Of a stretch of 64,000 bases of DNA, positions 22,675-33,289 are shown one piece after another; the stretch's first letter is position 1, and the number at the start of each line of letters is the position of its first letter. Source of the DNA: Lepas anatifera (Eukaryota > Arthropoda > Thecostraca > Lepadidae); assembly GCA_034440635.1 (NCBI GenBank), contig JAOTON010002075.1, forward strand, positions 310,001 to 374,000, given 5' to 3'. The position numbers were made by a program, and so were the translations under genes. Under the pieces are notes generated by a model. That model was not told where the DNA came from. It did no database searches and saw only the letters and a list, made by a program, of their open reading frames with translations.

Positions 22675-22735
22675 GCAGAATGGCTCTGATGATGGTGAAC
22701 AATTCACCGAAACTAGACACTAGTAAGCCTGCTGT
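22675..22735 (+). ncRNA. Type I hammerhead ribozyme (right arm)
   Basis: CTGATGA at 22686-22692; stem II GGTGAA (22694-22699)/TTCACC (22703-22708); GAA 22709-22711; stem III ACTAG (22712-22716)/CTAGT (22720-22724); cleavage predicted after A22725; stem I GGCT (22682-22685)/AGCC (22726-22729) plus GCAG (22675-22678)/CTGT (22732-22735) with one wobble pair. This is a complete consensus hammerhead in the 3' region of the Penelope-like arm. Confidence 0.9.
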
Positions 22736-22883
22736 CTAACTACCTACTGCATATTCATGTCAACATTGGGTTTCTTACTTAATAATATCAGCAATGAAAA
22801 CAGAACTTTATTTCGGCACCTGGAACAAACAAAAAGAAAATAATCCAATGTAAATACGCTCTGGCTTTCAACAAACAATATAC

Positions 22884-22884
<1 letters not shown>

Positions 22885-22936
<52 letters not shown>

Positions 22937-22960
22937 AAATTCGCCTAAACATCATTGTAA

Positions 22961-23005
<45 letters not shown>
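22885..23005. repeat. Two (TA)n tracts closing the right Penelope arm
   Basis: TA repeats at 22885-22933 and 22962-23003 are separated by a 28-bp unique segment containing GCCTAAACATCATTGTAACT. They mirror the tract at 19209-19331. Confidence 0.93.
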
Positions 23006-23040
23006 CTTTACTAAACGTGCTTTTGTTTATTTTGTCTTAA

Positions 23041-24170
23041 ACCCGCTACCCACCGGGGGTCCGGCGCCACCTTCGCCTAGCGGGGGGCATCGATGGCCCC
23101 CTCTAACTCCATAAATATGGGGGTTAGCGCGTCTGCAAAGTACATTAGAAAGCTCGCGTGAATTCAGTAAGAAATTACTTTACAGGTTTAAGCGCTCAGG
23201 TTAATCGTTTGACCTCCACAGGTCAACTTAGGTCACGATAGGCTATTGTCACTAAAATATGCAATGCTTAAAGGGAATGTGACACCTTGGTCCAATGCTG
23301 GAATTTAGTATTATTAGGGGAACTTTTAGCCGAAAATCATGGAAGCGACCATGATTCCTCTGAAAAATGTACAATAAGCTCCATATTTTCATTTCTAAAG
23401 TGCCCCTCTAGGGAAAGAAATAAATATCTGCCTGTGGATGATGTCATGATCTGGCAACCACTTCCATATTCAATAGGCTTCAAGGGCTTCGATTGGCTGA
23501 TGCTCACCGTAATTTCAGCATATGTCGTCACACCAACAGCTGACAACTGTGGCTTGCTGCTAAGGGTACATGTGGGGTTCATTTCAGGTAGTTTTTAGCT
23601 TTTCTCTACGGAAATTGAGTTTCAAGACAATGATAAATAGAGTACCAGGTTTTATGGCATGCTTTACAATTTGGCTATCTCAGCTAAAATTACGTTATAA
23701 AGGTGCCATATTCCCTTTGAAAAACTGGGCATAACTCTCATGCCATTAGAGCTATTGAGACCTGGTAAAGTAAATTTGATAGGAAAATGCAAAACCTTTT
23801 TCCGCTGTGTGGAACGTAATGACCTCCCGCCAGTGGTTTGACCTCCAGAGGTCACATCGTGACATAATATGACCTGAGGTCACGAAAGGTCAGCAAGTGA
23901 CCTTGCCGTATATCAAATGAAAACCAGTGATGAGACATACACGATGGTGCTTGATTCAGCGCTCTAGCTTAACTAGGTCAAAATTTATTGTCGAAATACT
24001 CTTTTTGACCCCTGGTGACCCTGGATGATCTCGGAGAGGTCAAAGGGTAAATATGGCCCCTGGGATCCGTGAAAGGGTGTCCAAGAACGCTTTTCTGAGC
24101 AAGCTGAACATTTTGTAATGGTTTTTGTGACTTTTAGATCGTAAGACAGCTTTTCCCACTGCTTTTACTA
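23041..24170. mobile_element. AGGTCA-rich TTAA element, second copy, right end truncated, interrupted by a MITE
   Basis: TTAA (23037-23040), then ACCCGCTACCCACCGGGG and GGCGCCACCTTCGCC. It is collinear with the 21430 copy (GCTCGCGTGAATTCAG, GTTTGACCTCCA.AGGTCA, TGACCTGAGGTCACGAAAGG, CCTGGGATCCGTGAAAGGGT) until about 24170, where homology stops before the right TIR. The AGGTCA clusters at 23839-23890 are conserved in order and spacing with the first copy. Contains the insertion at 23272-23716. Confidence 0.88.
23272..23716. mobile_element. 445-bp TTAA MITE nested in the AGGTCA-rich element
   Basis: It starts AGGGAATGTGACACCTTGGT after TTAA (23268-23271) and ends AAGGTGCCATATTCCCT before TTGA, a mutated TTAA. 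The paralogous element at 21655-21672 shows the empty site (ATTAAGCAAACTGG). A better-preserved copy is at 58951-59436. Non-coding. Confidence 0.9.
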
Positions 24171-25028
24171 AACGAAATAACTTGAACGAAAAGCAGTTTG
24201 TTTCAACATCTAATACGATATCAACCGCCAAAATTGGGGAAAAAAGTTTGTTTCAGCGTCTGATATGCGCATCATTTCATTCAGCATTGTTCACTTCCAC
24301 GCACACTTCAGCCCTGGACACTTCGAACACATTGCTCGTCAGACGACGACAGGTTACGCAGTTGTTGTCATGTCCAGCAGAACGATACGATGAAATGTTT
24401 TAGTGCCTTTTACCAGCCTGGTATCACGGAAGCGCTTTTCCAGCTTGTTGGCCATACTGCCTAAAGCAGCACTCGTCACAAAAAATAACTTAATATTATA
24501 CCCAAGGCTCGTTTTGTAGTAAACAAAAAATTATTCAGCTCATCAAATTATTCACTCACTGTTATTTCAAGACCCACGCGGTATACGGCACACTTCAGAG
24601 CCACCGATACCGGGGGGGCTCGAAGTTTTTCCTACTAAAAGGCTGGCATTTTCGACTAGTCCATAGGAAACACGTGTTAAAGGCTTGCAATCTAGAGCCT
24701 CGAGAGAGGGTCTTAGACACCGCGGTGGTTCATAAAAAGCCATTCAAATAAAAGCCAAAACATTTTCATCTTCATTTTCAATGTCAAAACCGCCAGCCGT
24801 CATATTTCCCAGCGAGCTAGACGACAAAAACCGGACCCATGTTTTGGTCCCATTTTCAGGCGTGGATTCAAATCCTAGGGGCGGCCAAACTTTTCATATA
24901 ATCTGAATGTGCAAAACACAACGTATTCGTTGAACGTTGATGAAACTATGCACCCTTCATACTTTCTCCCAATAGCTCTCAAAGCTCTCAATAGCTCTCA
25001 ATAGCTCTCAAGGAAGCTTCTGCCTAAG
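24171..25028. other. Unassigned region with a short 10-bp repeat
   Basis: 24967-25012 has about four units of (A)ATAGCTCTC. Otherwise nothing recognised; frames are under 75 codons and lack motifs. Confidence 0.5.
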
Positions 25029-25409
25029 GCAGAGGCGGATCCATGAGTAAATACAGTCATGCTCCAGGGTTGGATCCAAGGGGATGGGTGGCAATGGGGC
25101 GACCTCGCACCCTTAGCCTGGGCTTTAGCACGGCAAAAGGCCCTCCGCAGGGGGCTCCTTTTATGTTCGATAGACGTTCCCAAGGTAAATTCAGGAAGTC
25201 CAAACTCCACGGAAATTGGTCCCGGGGCCTCCAATCTTATCTGGGATCTGCCGAAAGTGTTAAAATTTATTGTATAAGTACGTATGAAGAATACATACCT
25301 AAGAGATGATTTGTTCAAAGGTTTCACCCTCGATTAATGAAAAATGAGGACCCGAGCGAGGGCTCCTGCGATTTAAGCCCGACCTTCTTTCGAAAAATGC
25401 TGGATCCGC
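25029..25409. mobile_element. 381-bp MITE with GGCGGATCCA ends
   Basis: The ends CAGAGGCGGATCCA and TGGATCCGCCCCTG are an inverted pair (13 of 14). The flanking 8-mers do not match, so no target duplication is evident. The interior is unlike the other GGCGGATCCAG families here. Confidence 0.65.
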
Positions 25410-25627
25410 CCCTGCCATGGTCCCCCAAAGTGGCTGAATTGTAACCACTTTCAGCCGATTGTCATTGTTTCGCGATATTTTTCCCCATACCAGCCGACAT
25501 CACACCAATTCTCACAAGTAGCGCAACCCTGCCAGCCGATATTGCACCAGAGCTCGCCGGAAGCGCACGCCTGTCAGCCGGCGTCGCAAATGTCTTCACC
25601 TGTAGCATACCCACTACCAGCCCGGTG

Positions 25628-25860
25628 CTATTGGCGGATCCAGGGATCCAGTAGGTAGGTGCCCCTCCCCCATTAACCCTCTGAAGCGTCGATGGCGCTC
25701 CTTGAAATATAGCTCCCCTTCCCTAATGCGAAAACGGCGCTCCGAGATAGAATTTGGCGCCCACCTGATAGGTTTTGTCGGCCAAAAGTGGTATCCCCTT
25801 GGTCCAGATCTCCCCCCACGCAAGGTGCCCCTCCGATCTGACATCCTGGATCCGCCTATG
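25628..25860. mobile_element. MITE, CATAGGCGGATCCAG family
   Basis: Ends TATTGGCGGATCCAG and CTGGATCCGCCTATG. Internal family words are GTCGATGGCGCT, GGCGCCCACCTGATAGG, TTTTGTCGGCCAAAAGTGG and TTGGTCCAGAT. Flanks CCCGGTGC and CCCGCTAC agree at 6 of 8, compatible with an old duplication. Confidence 0.82.
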
Positions 25861-25929
25861 CCCGCTACACAGTCGTATTTACCGGTCGCGTACCGCTATT
25901 GGCCGACGTCGCGCCTCCGCCCACTAACT

Positions 25930-26032
25930 ACACAAAGTATTTAATAATTTTTGGGGCTTATCGACGCACTAACTGCCAGGTTCATATGGCGTCGCCAACT
26001 CTTTCCCTGCTGGAAGGGTACATAAATTATTC
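25930..26032 (+). repeat. Dispersed repeat shared with 49635-49735
   Basis: TTTTGGGGGCTTATCGA, GCACTAACTG.CAGG and CGCCAACTCTTTCCCTG.TGGAAGGG occur in the same order in both places, so this is a piece of a dispersed element of unknown class. Confidence 0.75.
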
Positions 26033-27407
26033 GAATAGTATTTGGGCTCGTTCGAAACATTCAAAAGTGAATGAACGAACCACAAAATATTTACAACCAT
26101 CATATATTCAATCTTACCTACGCACTACTGCCCTGAATGTTTTGGGTACAAACAAATACCAGTCACCAGCTGCGGCCGTTTGTGTTTACCTTATAGGATT
26201 GTACTAGTCTAGTATTTTTTCTAGCATATTCATGGTATGCTATACTGAAACTGGTACTTAACTATGATTCTGATCACTTTGGGTACGAAACTTGAACCGT
26301 TATTCAACTGCCCTGACCGATACAATCACTCGCATTTTCTCCCGCGTGAAGTGGTGAAAAAGTGCCACTCGCGCTTAATGCCATAATTCATTCGATGGTC
26401 ACAGATTTATTTATTTATTTATTTGTTTATTTGACATACACAGCATCTCCACTATTCATATGGCTATTCTGACGCCGGTCGTAATGAAGATGAGGGACAT
26501 AAATGACAACTTAAGCAAAAACACACTGTAGGAAAAGGATAAGGATAGGATGGTTGATGGGGAAGGACAAGGATTACCCACGGGGAGGGTCGCCACAGGC
26601 GCCGCGCTCAACCCATGGAGTGGGGTAGTGGGACTTGATGAAGGGATCCGGTGAAAAAAACATGGAAAACAACAAACAAACAAGGCGTGACGATGACGGT
26701 GATGATAAACCATTCTCGTTCTTTTTCGGCTGGTCTCTCTTTTCGTTCTTCGCTTTTGTCGTCATGATTCATCGTTTTCGTTTCTCAGGTCTTATTTCTT
26801 AAAAGTGTATTCGTGATTTCTTTTCTCTTCAGTTCTCCTCATGTCACTTATTAGGCCATATTCGAAAGGTTGTACTGGTTTTCAAACTATCCGGCGCAAC
26901 CAGCTGGGAATTAATGAAGTTTTTGGATGCTCGGATGAGAGTATCAGATGTGTGGAATTAGCACAGACTGAACGGTTGCGAATTCCGCTGTGTTGTGCAC
27001 GAGGAAATCAGAACTAAAGCAAAAACTTTGCTGGCTCTTACGAGTGTAGAGAATGAATGGATGTATTCTCAACACTGAAGGTTGTCCCAATAAAAACCCT
27101 GCGTTTATTCTTGTGCAAAAATATTCAAATAATTGTTTCATAGATTTTGTGTCCCAAATTTCATGGTTGATATCGGATCAGATGTTTGAAACCAACTTTT
27201 TGCTCCAGTTTTGTCGTTTGGTATTGTATTGTTTATGTTTGCATATTTATTGCCGCAACGCGTAGAACTCAAGACCAATTATACCACAGGGAAATGTCAT
27301 GTTCCATCCACAGGATATTTACATGTGTGAAGCATCTGATAACAAACTGGCGGCCAAACGGTCTTTCAAATGGCAGGCGCCTCGACTATGGTGTAATGTG
27401 AATAGAT
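26033..27407. other. Unassigned region with a TTTA/TTTG tract
   Basis: 26407-26436 is (ATTT)n with a GTTT variant. No gene or other repeat recognised; frames are short and without motifs. Confidence 0.5.
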
Positions 27408-28215
27408 AGCAGAGGTCATTTTAGGTCATAAACTAAGGTCACCCGAGTTCGGCATGACTTTGTAATGCTCCAACATAACCGGAGCACCATGAACCTGTCA
27501 AGCCTTGAAATTGAATCGGTAGCGACGTATTTGCGTATTTTTCTTTTAAATGACATGCCAAGGTCAAGCTAGGTCATTTAGTCAGGTTATTACAAGGGTC
27601 ATTTCAGGTCCAAGGCACAAGTATTCGTACAAAGTCTGTGGTAGGTAAGTGATCAGCTTTCACTTGACATCCATATCAGTTATGTTGTAGCGTATCCGCA
27701 CGAAAGGTACTTCCAATGAGCGTTTTGCCCTGGGTGATGACCTGTGTGACTTGTTACTTAATCTGAGTCACAAAGAAAATCACCCACCACTGGTCAGCTT
27801 ATGCCCTGAGGACTACCCAGTGAAAAATTGAAAAATATGAAAAAAGTACTTTTCAAAAAATTATTAATTTAAAGAAATGGTCACAAGGTCACGAGGTCAA
27901 AACCTGACTTGAAATCAAAGTTGTTATTTTGTTATATAGTCCGTTGTATCTTTTATCCATTGGTATCAATTTTAATGAATTTCGATCGGCAAATTGTAAG
28001 CTACAAAATTATTTCTGCCTCAATGTTTGCGTAGGCTTCGAAACTTTGATGACCTTTATCTGGTGACCTCTTTGACATTGGGACCTGAAAAGTGGCCCAA
28101 ATTTTATTTTGTAGAGGGGACCTTGGGAACAAAATTTGGTGGAAATCTGAGGGGTCATGGTGAACTGGCCTGGACGATTTGTCCTGGAATGACCCTCATA
28201 CCAGGCGCATAAATT
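27408..28215. mobile_element. AGGTCA-rich relic without identifiable ends
   Basis: AGGTCA/TGACCT hexamers recur (27412-27445, 27560-27610, 27735-27760, 27885-27905, 28046-28066). Composition matches the TTAA elements at 2779, 21430, 23041 and 60263, but no TIR or TTAA boundary can be found, so this is a decayed or truncated relative. Confidence 0.5.
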
Positions 28216-28255
28216 TTAGTGACTGGACTTTAACTATAACATCCATGCAAAGCCG

Positions 28256-28697
28256 CGTAAGGTGGCAGATCTGGCCGGTGCGGTAGGTTTGGGGGGTCAG
28301 TCAAAGTTGAAACAAAGGCACGCAGTGAAAGATCTTGCCACAATTTAGCTGGACGGTACGGTTTTTCGGGGTAAACCAAAGTAGAAAAAACTCGTGCGGT
28401 GAGATACTGGCACAATTGAACTTGAGTTAGGTTTTGTGAGTAAACCAGTCAAAAAGCAAAAAAAAACGTTACGGGGTGAACGATGTGGCCACAAGATCCT
28501 TGTTTTGGCTATCCAAAGCCCAATGTTTACACTCAAGACGACTGGTTATGTTTCAAGTTGGGAGTTGAAGCAGCAAATCCTTGCTTATAAACTTAGAATG
28601 AGTCGGGGAAAAAGGAGGTCGACAGTTTGGGGGGGCAAAACATAGCTTTACCCTGAGCTTTTCCCTTGGGGGAAATACCTTTGTTGGATCAACCACT
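28256..28697. mobile_element. MITE, CAGTGGCGGATCTAGCCGG family, diverged
   Basis: Starts GGTGGCAGATCTGGCCGGT and ends TTGGATCAACCACTG. It shares internal words with the clean copy at 35484-35845: GTTTG/GGGGTCA...CAAAGT, AACGTTACGGGGTGAA, GTTGGGAGTTGAAGC, GAGTCGGGG and AAACATAGCTTTACCC. No target duplication visible. Confidence 0.75.
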
Positions 28698-29429
28698 GGC
28701 CTCCTTATTGCCGTTTACAAATATCCTTATTATTTGCTGACCTACTGTCAAATAATCAACAGTTATACCCGATAAGGTCAGTTCTCGTCAATCATGTTTT
28801 CCATGTTATCTGTAGGAAAATAGCTTTCTATTGATACTAACTAAACTTACTTATCCGGGATTTATATTTCCTGAGAAATATAATTATGTCCCCGTTATCG
28901 GCTCCGTTGGAACACTGCGCCGCCGCCGACAGGCTGCAGGCCCGCCGAGATACGTCCGCACGTGGCGGCGGCGGGAGGTGGGGGCTGCTGCAGCCGCGCT
29001 CCTACTTTCACTGGCAGCGAGCCCGCGCCGGCAGCCCGCAGCCAGCAGTCCAGAGGCTCTCAAAGGTGATGCATTTCTGACGGGGAACCACCAAAACCGT
29101 TTTCTGATCACCGAGGGTTAATTAACTGATACCCCACTGTCTACACCTCGGAGGCTTGTACTATTTCAAATGCAAGTTTCTGTGTCCAACGGAACATAAT
29201 TGTAATAACAATAACAAGATAATGATTTTGTCATATTTTACAACAGCAATTCATGAAAGTTGTTTTGGAAATATGCCCCAAAAGCACAAAGACAATAGTA
29301 AGACATTGAAAACTGTTGGCTTTCCCAGGTCCTGAAATTAGAGAAAAGTACACATTTCGAGCAGAATTCCACTGTAAATCTGGCAAAGCTACTCATTAGT
29401 TTTCAAAGAAATTAGTGACCGGTGAGCCA
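28698..29429. other. Unassigned region with a small GC island
   Basis: 28905-29065 is CpG-rich and includes CTACTTTCACTGGCAGCG, a motif recurring in other GC islands of this window. No recognisable coding. Confidence 0.45.
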
Positions 29430-29525
29430 AAGAGCAAAGTGCAGACGCGGAGCCCCTGTCCTCAAAGGGGCCCTCCAGGTCCACAGGAGTCGCCACCACA
29501 CCGCCCTCTTTGGCTACGCCCCTGC
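29430..29525. mobile_element. hAT-like right terminus fragment
   Basis: CCTGTCCTCAAAGGGGCCCT followed by CTTTGGCTACGCCCCTG resembles 168-236. Only the terminal about 95 bp is recognisable. Confidence 0.55.
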
Positions 29526-29576
29526 GAGGGCCCAGCTGACCAGAGGGGGCTTTGCTGACCACAGGACCTTGCAAAG

Positions 29577-30250
29577 AAGATTCAGTCCAGCAGGTTCAGA
29601 GGCTCATCTAGTTAAAGAAGGTTCTGATAATCAGATTGGGCCCAGTAGGTTCAGAGGCTCCTCTAGTTAAAGAAGGTTCTGATAGTCCGATTGGGCCCAG
29701 CAGGTTCAGAGGCTCCTCTAGTTAAAGAAGGTTCTGATAGTCAGATTGGGCCCAGCAGGTTCAGAGGCTCCTCTAGTTAAAGAAGGTTCTGATAGTCAGA
29801 TTGGGCCCAGCAGGTTCAGAGGCTCTTCTAGTTAAAGAAGGTTCTGATTGTCAGATTGGGCCCAGCAGGTTCAGAGGCTCCTCTAGTTAAAGAAGGTTCT
29901 GATAGTCAGATTGGGCCCAGCAGGTTCAGAGGCTCCTCTAGTTAAAGAAGGTTCTGATAGTCAGATTGGGCCCAGCAGGTTCAGAGGCTCCTCTCGTTAA
30001 AGAAGGTTCTGATAATCAGATTGGGCCCAGCAGGTTCAGTGGCCCCTCTAGTTAAAGAAGGTTCTGATAGTCGATTGGGCCCGCGATTCAGAGGCTCCTC
30101 TAGTTAAAGAAGGTTCTGATAGATTGGGCCCTGCAGGTTCAGAGAATCCTCTAGTTAAAGAAGGTTCTGATAGTCGATTGGGCCCTGCATGTTCAGAGGT
30201 TCCTCTAGTTAAAGAAGGTTCTGATAGTCAGATTGGGCCCTGCAGGCTAA
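29577..30250 (+). repeat. 55-bp minisatellite, about 12 units
   Basis: The unit contains AGGTTCAGAGGCTCCTCTAG, TTAAAGAAGGTTCTGATAGT and CAGATTGGGCCCAGC. Units are nearly identical, with a few short deletions around 30070-30190. No coding role. Confidence 0.97.
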
Positions 30251-30769
30251 AGACGACCTTGCTATGCCCAATTGCCTTCTCACTTAAAGATAATCCAGTT
30301 GGTTAGACAGGGCCCCGACGCGATGGTTATAGCTCAATATCATGCAGAACATGAAAATACCACCTTCTTAGGAGTCCACTGCATGAAAGACTCGTTCATC
30401 ATAGTTTTACCTTTAATTTTTTTACATCAGGTGTATGCTGCGTTTTCGCCCACACAGGCGTTTTACTGGTTTTACTTATCGTTTTGGTCTTGTAGATGAC
30501 GGCGTAGCCGCAGCTGAACGGGATTTTCGTCCTTTTTATTCTTCCCTTTTCCTTTATAATCATAATTGGTGCAAAATGATCCCAGCAAACGGCGCACCCT
30601 ATAACACCAAGGACCCTCACAATGATGAAGATGAAATGAGGCTATTGTGGACCTGCCTCTCTCCCTGCACCACTGCTCGTGAAAAGTCCTCCTTTCAGTC
30701 AAACGAGGGAACAACTTGAAGGCATCAATCAGCCAGAATCAGACGATTAGATTCTAGAAGTGAGGGTTT
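30251..30769. other. Unassigned spacer
   Basis: Overlapping frames of up to about 94 codons on both strands, none with a recognisable domain. Confidence 0.45.
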
Positions 30770-31126
30770 CTTTTTTATAAACTTTGTTCAAGTTGTTCCT
30801 GGTAAGGCTGCTGGAGTCGGAGTCTCACTAAAGTCATCAAGGGACTTGTCACGGAGACCCCGACCCCACCACCCGAACGAGCAACTCCCTCAATGGAGGG
30901 TTAATTTAGAAGCCAAAGTTTAACGTCCCACAAAGCACAGGGACGGCCGCCCCGCTCAGGTCACCCTCTCACCAGTCAGTTGCCAGCCGACCTGTACGTC
31001 GGGTAAACTATTGAGCGCCGGAGCGTCTCAGGGGAACCGATCCCAAGCCTGGACATGCACTGCCACTGCATGCTTCTGAGCAGCGGGCCGGAGCCCAACG
31101 CTCTACCAACTGAGCTACCGGGGCGG
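30770..31126 (-). mobile_element. tRNA-derived SINE, complete copy on the minus strand
   Basis: From 31126 leftward: GCCGCCCCGGTAGCTCAGTT, GGTAGAGCG, then the B-box-like GGATCGGTTCCCC. The same body as copy 1 follows without the MITE, ending in AAAAAAGAAA-like tail sequence. It provides the empty-site reference for the 140-bp insertion in copy 1. Confidence 0.9.
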
Positions 31127-32103
31127 CAAAGAGCTTCTTGCACTGGGCGGCACTGAGCTTCTTGTCAGCCGGAAGTGGTAAATTACTTGGCCCTTTTCAC
31201 TGTTTTCTGGAATCAGAGCTCATGCCCTTTGGCCTTTTTCGGTCTATTTATTTCGATATTTTGGTCAAGTTTATATCTTCCGACTATGGCCCCGCCAACA
31301 CCTTTTGACTGAGATAAAATGATATCACCAGGAGCAGCAGTGCCGAGAGCCAGACACTGAATTTAGCAGGGCATTCCTCTCAACATTTTAGCATTGTCTG
31401 CAACCCAGTCTTATGGAAGACGAATAAAAAAGGATCATAAGTCGCTGAAGTGGGGTAAGAAGAGCAGTAACGAAACAATGATATTGCTTGGCTTTTCCGC
31501 TTTAGCATCACCGTAACAGCAGTTATAGCCAGGAATAGCATGTGCATTATCATCGATTAAATCGTTTGCTCTCGGCACTGAGAGCGTAGACGCTAGGCCG
31601 CTGTGGGGTGATGATGGACGAGGACCGTAGCCATAGACTTAGACCAGAAATGATGTGTACGACTAAAAACGTAGCCTGAAAAATTTATCTCGTTAATTGG
31701 AAAATCACGGTTGAGCTAAGTTCGTATTCAACGAGCCTCTCTTGCAGTAACACTGGATTCAAAAGAGGAGCCCGAGTGACCACCACAGAACAGAGCACAT
31801 TTTTTAGAGCACACCGGACAGCTTTGTACAATTTTGAAATGTCACCGTTTTATCACGGATTTATAGAATTAATATAGGCCCACGAGTTCCTTCGTTTTAT
31901 TAAATTCTTCCATGAATCGCTGCTTCTGAAGAAACCTAAAGCCGAGTTTGTGATAATAAATCAGAATCCTATAATTAGGTTAAAAAATGAGAATGCATTG
32001 ACATGTTTCCTTTTTGACCTCCCGCTGAGTCGACTTGACCTGATGCGCGGCTTCCTCGTCTGTCATTTTACGCTAGGTCGCATACCTTCGAGACCGAAAC
32101 ACG
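31127..32103. other. Unassigned region
   Basis: No frame above 60 codons, no tandem repeat and no recognisable terminus. Confidence 0.55.
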
Positions 32104-32172
32104 TTTTATGTTTATGAAAATTGGTTTGCATTTGCAAAGTTGCAAATGCACCAATTTTCACAAACATAAACA
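32104..32172. repeat. Short-loop hairpin 1
   Basis: Arms 32104-32137 and 32140-32172 are reverse complements apart from a 2-base deletion and one or two mismatches, with only about 2 bases of loop (TTTGCAA AG TTGCAAA). Confidence 0.9.
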
Positions 32173-32230
32173 TACCTGACACTGATCGCCTCTTGCCAGT
32201 TCTGGTAAGAGGCGATCAGTGTCAGGTATG
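32171..32230. repeat. Short-loop hairpin 2, perfect 24-bp arms
   Basis: Arms 32171-32194 and 32207-32230 are perfect complements. The 12-base middle is itself CCAG-TT-CTGG with one flanking base each side, so the whole 60 bp is almost a perfect palindrome. Confidence 0.93.
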
Positions 32231-32945
32231 TTCAAGCTGTAAGGAAGGTCGTGTGTACAGAAATATTAAAATGTTTCAGCGGAGTTCTTGTTTTAACACG
32301 TGAATTATATATCAAATTTCACCCATAAGTTATTGGTTTCATTAATTCTTGATTGGTTTGTGTCTAGATATGCATGTCCAGCTGTCACCCTGGGGGCACA
32401 AAAATACAGAGATTAATATATTTTTGAACTGCTTATTCGCGAAGCTTGTACCCAAATCGTTTTCTCTCCAGTGAACATGCGTACTAAAAGAAAGTTTCAA
32501 TTGCGCACGTAGTGTCTTTTGCACCTCTAAGATGATTTAGAAAGACGGAAATAAAACGTTCGAAATCTGAAATCTGCTCAGCATGTTTTGTTAGACATTG
32601 CCTATCACTAACAATCGGCGAGTAGGCATTTATCTCTGGACGGTAAATGGGTACTCGTTTCTTTTCAAATTTGAAGAAGGTGAAACTGGGAATATTTCGT
32701 GTCCTCGACCGCACGATAAAGTAGTGATAACTTTTGTGAAATTTGCCGCTAAGCGATCCTATAGCACATTTCCTGCAGACGAGATTAGCCCCATTGAGGG
32801 TGCCCCCTCTTGGACGAAAACGATGCGCAGGTACTAGTGATGGAGGTAGCCAGAGCAATGCACGTCGACATCCGACCTCGGCAATAGACGCTTCGCATCG
32901 GCTTAAAAACTAACCCCAGCCAAAACGAGGCCCGTCCTATTTAAC
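32231..32945. other. Unassigned region
   Basis: A 124-codon minus-strand frame at 32484-32858 has no motif I recognise; overlapping plus-strand frames are equally anonymous. Confidence 0.45.
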
Positions 32946-33085
32946 ACTCTGAGGGACCGCCAACAGTTTCACTCTGCCAGAAAAGAACTGCTTTCCATCG
33001 ACCCCTGACGAGTGGACTCTGAGGGACCGCCAACAGTCCCACTCTGCCAGAAAGGAACTGCTTTCCAACGACCCCTGACAAGTGG
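32946..33085 (+). repeat. 70-bp tandem duplication
   Basis: Two units (32946-33015 and 33016-33085) share ACTCTGAGGGACCGCCAACA, CACTCTGCCAGAAA and GAACTGCTTTCC with a few substitutions. Confidence 0.93.
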
Positions 33086-33289
33086 TATGCTGCCAGAAGC
33101 TGTTTTGAAGGAGATATACGTCCCACACAATCGCACTAAGCCCAATGCGAGCCTCATGTATGTGGCAAGAAAACTGAAAATGGGCGAACAAGTCCAAGCT
33201 GTCCGGTCAGACCAGGGCAAACTCAAGCTTAGACTGCAAAACGGATCCGCATTCAAAATGTTAAAAATATCGTTGACCTACGCAAGCTG

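Larger units (their letters stand above)
20973..22884 (+). pseudogene. Penelope-like element, right (plus-strand) arm: GIY-YIG and 3' region, split by a TTAA element
   Basis: Coding runs from about 20976 to the stop at 21427-21429 and starts well inside the linker (RDNVKPTKDNTKINL), so it lacks the whole RT. It carries CVVYKFTRPHDDC, DYIGATTTTLSRRLTMHL (residues about 80-97 of the frame from 20926) and a later Glu in LEALHI, as expected of GIY-YIG nucleases. This frame is uninterrupted, unlike the left arm. The stop codon lies in the TTAA target of the inserted element at 21430-22453. The 3' region resumes at 22454 and holds the hammerhead, then runs into TA repeats. Its 3' sequence is the reverse complement of 19335-19795. 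Confidence 0.92.

Noticed and set aside
29577..30250. CRISPR-like array
   Set aside because: The whole 55-bp unit is conserved with no unique spacers, in an animal-type sequence.
32171..32230. MicroRNA precursor
   Set aside because: Perfect pairing down to a 2-base turn with no normal loop or bulges, next to a similar hairpin; fold-back duplication fits better.
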